64,000 bases of DNA from Torreya grandis (lineage: Eukaryota; Streptophyta; Pinopsida; Cupressales; Taxaceae): positions 850,001-914,000 of the forward strand of contig JARHVA010004093.1 in assembly GCA_037957365.1 (NCBI GenBank). The letters run 5' to 3'. The notes under the pieces were generated by a model. The model was given only the letters and a program-made list of their open reading frames with translations. It ran no database searches and was not told the DNA's origin. Made by a program: the position numbers and the translations under genes. Of the stretch, positions 61,580-64,000 are shown one piece after another (the stretch's first letter is position 1; every line of letters begins with the position of its first letter).

Positions 61580-62580
61580 CTTGTTTTTAGTTGGCCTCAT
61601 TTTATATAGGAATTTATTAGAACTTTTATTAGTTGAAACTGATCTTATTGTGTACTTTAACTTTCCCATAAAGATAAACTTGACTTCCCACTCTTTCAAT
61701 ATATGGCATAGATTTTTGAATGATGGAAACTTATTGGATAATATAGCTTCATATAATTTTGGTAATAAACTCTACTCAAATGTGCATTGGAGTTATCTAT
61801 TTTCCATGTGACTAGTCATCTTTGATAATATAGTTTTATATCACAAGACATATGCAGTTATTAGCTCATTTGATTTTTTTTTAATTTGATCAACTTGAGA
61901 ATATGAAACCTTGTCACTAATAATGATTGGAAAATGTGCCAAAAAATATCTTCTAGTGTATTGAATGATGTGATGGATTGAATAGGAAGATATAAAACCA
62001 TTATAATGCATAGTTCTATAAATTATGAAGGAACAACTTAGTGAGGATCCAATTCTTAGACACAATTATAAACATGATAAGTGAATAAAACATATATGAT
62101 GTATTGGGTCACCCTCACCATCATACAAATTAATCTTGTGTTCCAAAAATATTAACGATAAAGGATTTGTCACTATATGTTGTGCCAAAAGTGTATGTAG
62201 AAGGACATGAGAATCTAAGGCATGATATGGCCATGTGTCACTTTGATTAAGATATATAAAATTGTAGTATAGAGAGTGGATCTCATTTATGAGGGATTTT
62301 ACATATGAATGGGATGAATGTGTACTATCCATAAGAAGTGTTTCCATTATCGAAGGTTTCTAGGTTATAACTAGTTGTAGATTCTGAGTTGCCCTTATAG
62401 TAGGTGAAACTATACTAGCATCTATGGGGTTATAATAGTGGATAACAATGTAATTTTGAAGCACTTCATAGAAAATATGGATAATTTCATCTTGCATATC
62501 CCAATGCTTAGATATGAAAATTTGTAATTTTCTATTATCAATCTAATCAAATCAATTATCAAATTTTGTCATTGTAGGTT
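61580..62580 (-). pseudogene. Element F gag fossil
   Basis: Minus strand from about 62580: DEIIHIFYEVLQNYIVIHYY, then METLLMDSTHSSHSYVKSLI (62347), NLYDGEGDPIHHICFIHLSC (the FDGxGDPxxHL gag block), a stop, then FIIYRTMHYNGFISSYSIHH and TRRYFLAHFPIIISDKVSYS, followed by QVDQIKKKSNELITAYVL and, past another stop, a LPKLYEAILSNKFPSF stretch. This is the retrotransposon gag capsid domain in order, in one frame down to 61841. No zinc knuckle is seen after it. Confidence 0.72.
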
Positions 62581-62758
62581 TGAAATAAGAAAACAAAATG
62601 TTTATCTTTTGAACCGTTTAATAAATTTAATCTATGAAATATTTAATAAATAAAATAATAAATTAGATACAAGATTTTGGAAATAATTTTTGAGAATAGA
62701 AAATAGAAGGAGACAAACCCTAAGAGCATCTAGGTTTAGTGTTTTGGCAGTATTAAAA

Positions 62759-62776
62759 GTAATTTTAGCTTCACCA
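62759..62776 (-). promoter_or_regulatory. Element F primer-site-like sequence
   Basis: On the minus strand TGGTGAAGCTAAAATTAC begins two bases after the LTR end AAATCA. It starts with the TGG required to pair with tRNA CCA. Nearly the same start is found next to the element D LTR. Confidence 0.55.
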
Positions 62777-62778
62777 AA

Positions 62779-63989
62779 TGATTTAAATTTTAAGGATATT
62801 ATGGAGTTTAAAACCCTAAGTGCCAAAGCATTAGAGTATGAAAATTAGGGAATAAATATAGAATATATATAGCCACTAATTTTTATAATAATTATCCTAA
62901 TCTAATTATTTTAAAAATAGTAATGAACTACACAAATATGTACGTAGCTATAAACTAACTAAGATAGATGAATAAAAGGTTAGAAATTGGTATAAAAGTT
63001 GTTCAGAGTGTCATTAACTAAAATCAAGATTCAAAAGTCTTCTTAGATAGTATCTCAATCCTCTACACAGTATCACACTATGCTAGTGTCTTATGGATCA
63101 TGGTAGTGTCCCTTGTAGGTACAGACTATGAGCTTCTAGGTGTACCTTAGCTTGAGTTTGAGATTCTTGTACCCATATGCATGAGTACTAGATCATTGTA
63201 TTTGAATTATTTGGAAGAAAAACACTAGACTTTAATTTTTTTAGGTTTTTTGAGGAGAAAAATTAGAAAAAGTGTTATGTTATCTTGATAGGCTAGATGT
63301 GACCTCAACACCCAATTGTGTTGAGTGTTGCCTACATACCAATACCTCAAGAGGGGATTAATCCCAATAGTTCTCTTGATTTAAGTGTTGGTGTAAGTGT
63401 AAGTGAATGCTAGTATGAGTTTTAGCTTACATCCTTTGAGTGTGACTTGAGACAAAAAAATTGAGTAATTTGAGTTTAGGATTTTGATAGATGATATATG
63501 TAGAAGTAGGGTATAATAGGTATTAATGATCTTTATTTTCACAACTTGTCTGTAATATTGTTTATGTGTGTGTACATCTAATTTTCATCTAGTTGGGAAA
63601 GGGGTAAAAGCTATGTATATATACTAATCTAGTGCTTATCAAGATAAAATAGGTCTAGGTCAACCCTAAGGTATATTGGGAAATGGAAATATGTCCATTG
63701 GAGGATAAAAGAGTTAAGGGATAATAGTGTGGTCCTTTGGACACTAACATAGTGCATTAGTGTCCAAATGGCCATGTTAGTGTCTAGGTGATAGAATATG
63801 GTGCACTAGGGACCTGAATTCCTATGAGATGGTATAGGTTATCTCTTAATACATTTTGGAATGGATTAGACGTATATGAAAGATGGACGAGGATCGAAAG
63901 AGGATGTAAGATAGGTCTAGTGCCAAGCTAGGGATAGAGTGGTCTAAAGTGACACTCATTGCACTCAAGTAAAATTTTATATGACTACA
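62779..63989 (-). repeat. Element F 5' LTR, 1211 bp
   Basis: Complete within the window: begins TGATTTAAATTTTAAGG and ends TGACTACA at 63989, followed by CTTTA, the presumed target duplication. Co-linear with 56395-57611 throughout. Confidence 0.85.
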
Positions 63990-64000
63990 CTTTACTATTT

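Larger units (their letters stand above)
56395..63989 (-). mobile_element. Element F: gag-protease LTR element, 7.6 kb, no RT or integrase seen
   Basis: Minus-strand element with LTRs at 56395-57611 and 62779-63989, polypurine tract, primer-site-like sequence, gag and protease. Flanking 5-mers ATTTA (56390-56394) and CTTTA (63990-63994) agree at four of five positions, a credible target duplication. Between protease (about 60.6 kb) and the 3' LTR lie 3 kb without RT, RNase H or integrase. It is therefore either a non-autonomous gag-protease element or one whose pol was deleted before insertion. LTR identity is roughly 80% by eye. Confidence 0.78.

Noticed and set aside
1..64000. CRISPR arrays, bacterial operons, tRNA or rRNA genes, organelle DNA
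   Set aside because: No regular repeat-spacer pattern, no cloverleaf or rRNA sequence and no long intact frames; the tandem arrays have no unique spacers and belong to LTR elements.

Overview
This window looks like intergenic DNA from a large, AT-rich plant nuclear genome. I find no intact gene, no tRNA or rRNA, and nothing bacterial or organellar. What can be read is decayed LTR retrotransposons, some nested inside others. Old, heavily mutated but still traceable copies with long unremoved interiors would fit a gymnosperm-type genome, but that is inference and the sequence alone does not prove it.

Layout. 1-2412: tandem repeats, a polypurine tract and the start of an LTR from an element lying mostly outside the window. 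2413-27755: an old plus-strand Ty3/gypsy pol (element A) split in three by two later insertions. Element C (2959-12479) is a copia-like element with LTRs of about 3 kb and only a gag inside. Element B (14386-27395, minus strand) is a Tat/Ogre-like Ty3/gypsy with gag, protease, RT, RNase H, a second RNase H and integrase. 27756-36485: degraded sequence with a long fossil coding frame and one LTR/primer-site-like boundary. 36486-50928: element D (minus strand), about 14.4 kb, with LTR-like ends, gag and protease but no RT or integrase that I can find, and a plus-strand fossil resembling the plant mobile domain. 50929-56394: very AT-rich DNA with nothing assignable. 56395-63989: element F (minus strand), bounded by two 1.2 kb LTRs and a near-perfect 5-bp target duplication, again with gag and protease only.

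How the parts relate. Autonomous LTR elements encode Gag (particle), protease (maturation), RT and RNase H (copying) and integrase (insertion). Here only B carries the full set, and it is dead: it has many stop codons, and the catalytic Glu of integrase and of the second RNase H is Lys. C, D and F look like non-autonomous gag or gag-protease elements that would have depended on enzymes from relatives. D and F share an LTR-adjacent primer-site-like sequence. B and D share motifs in their 5' leaders. The reading frames of A and B are broken almost only by nonsense substitutions; nearly all those I decoded in B fit C-to-T change, as expected for long-methylated DNA. All comparisons were made by eye from translations and short alignments; no database search was possible.
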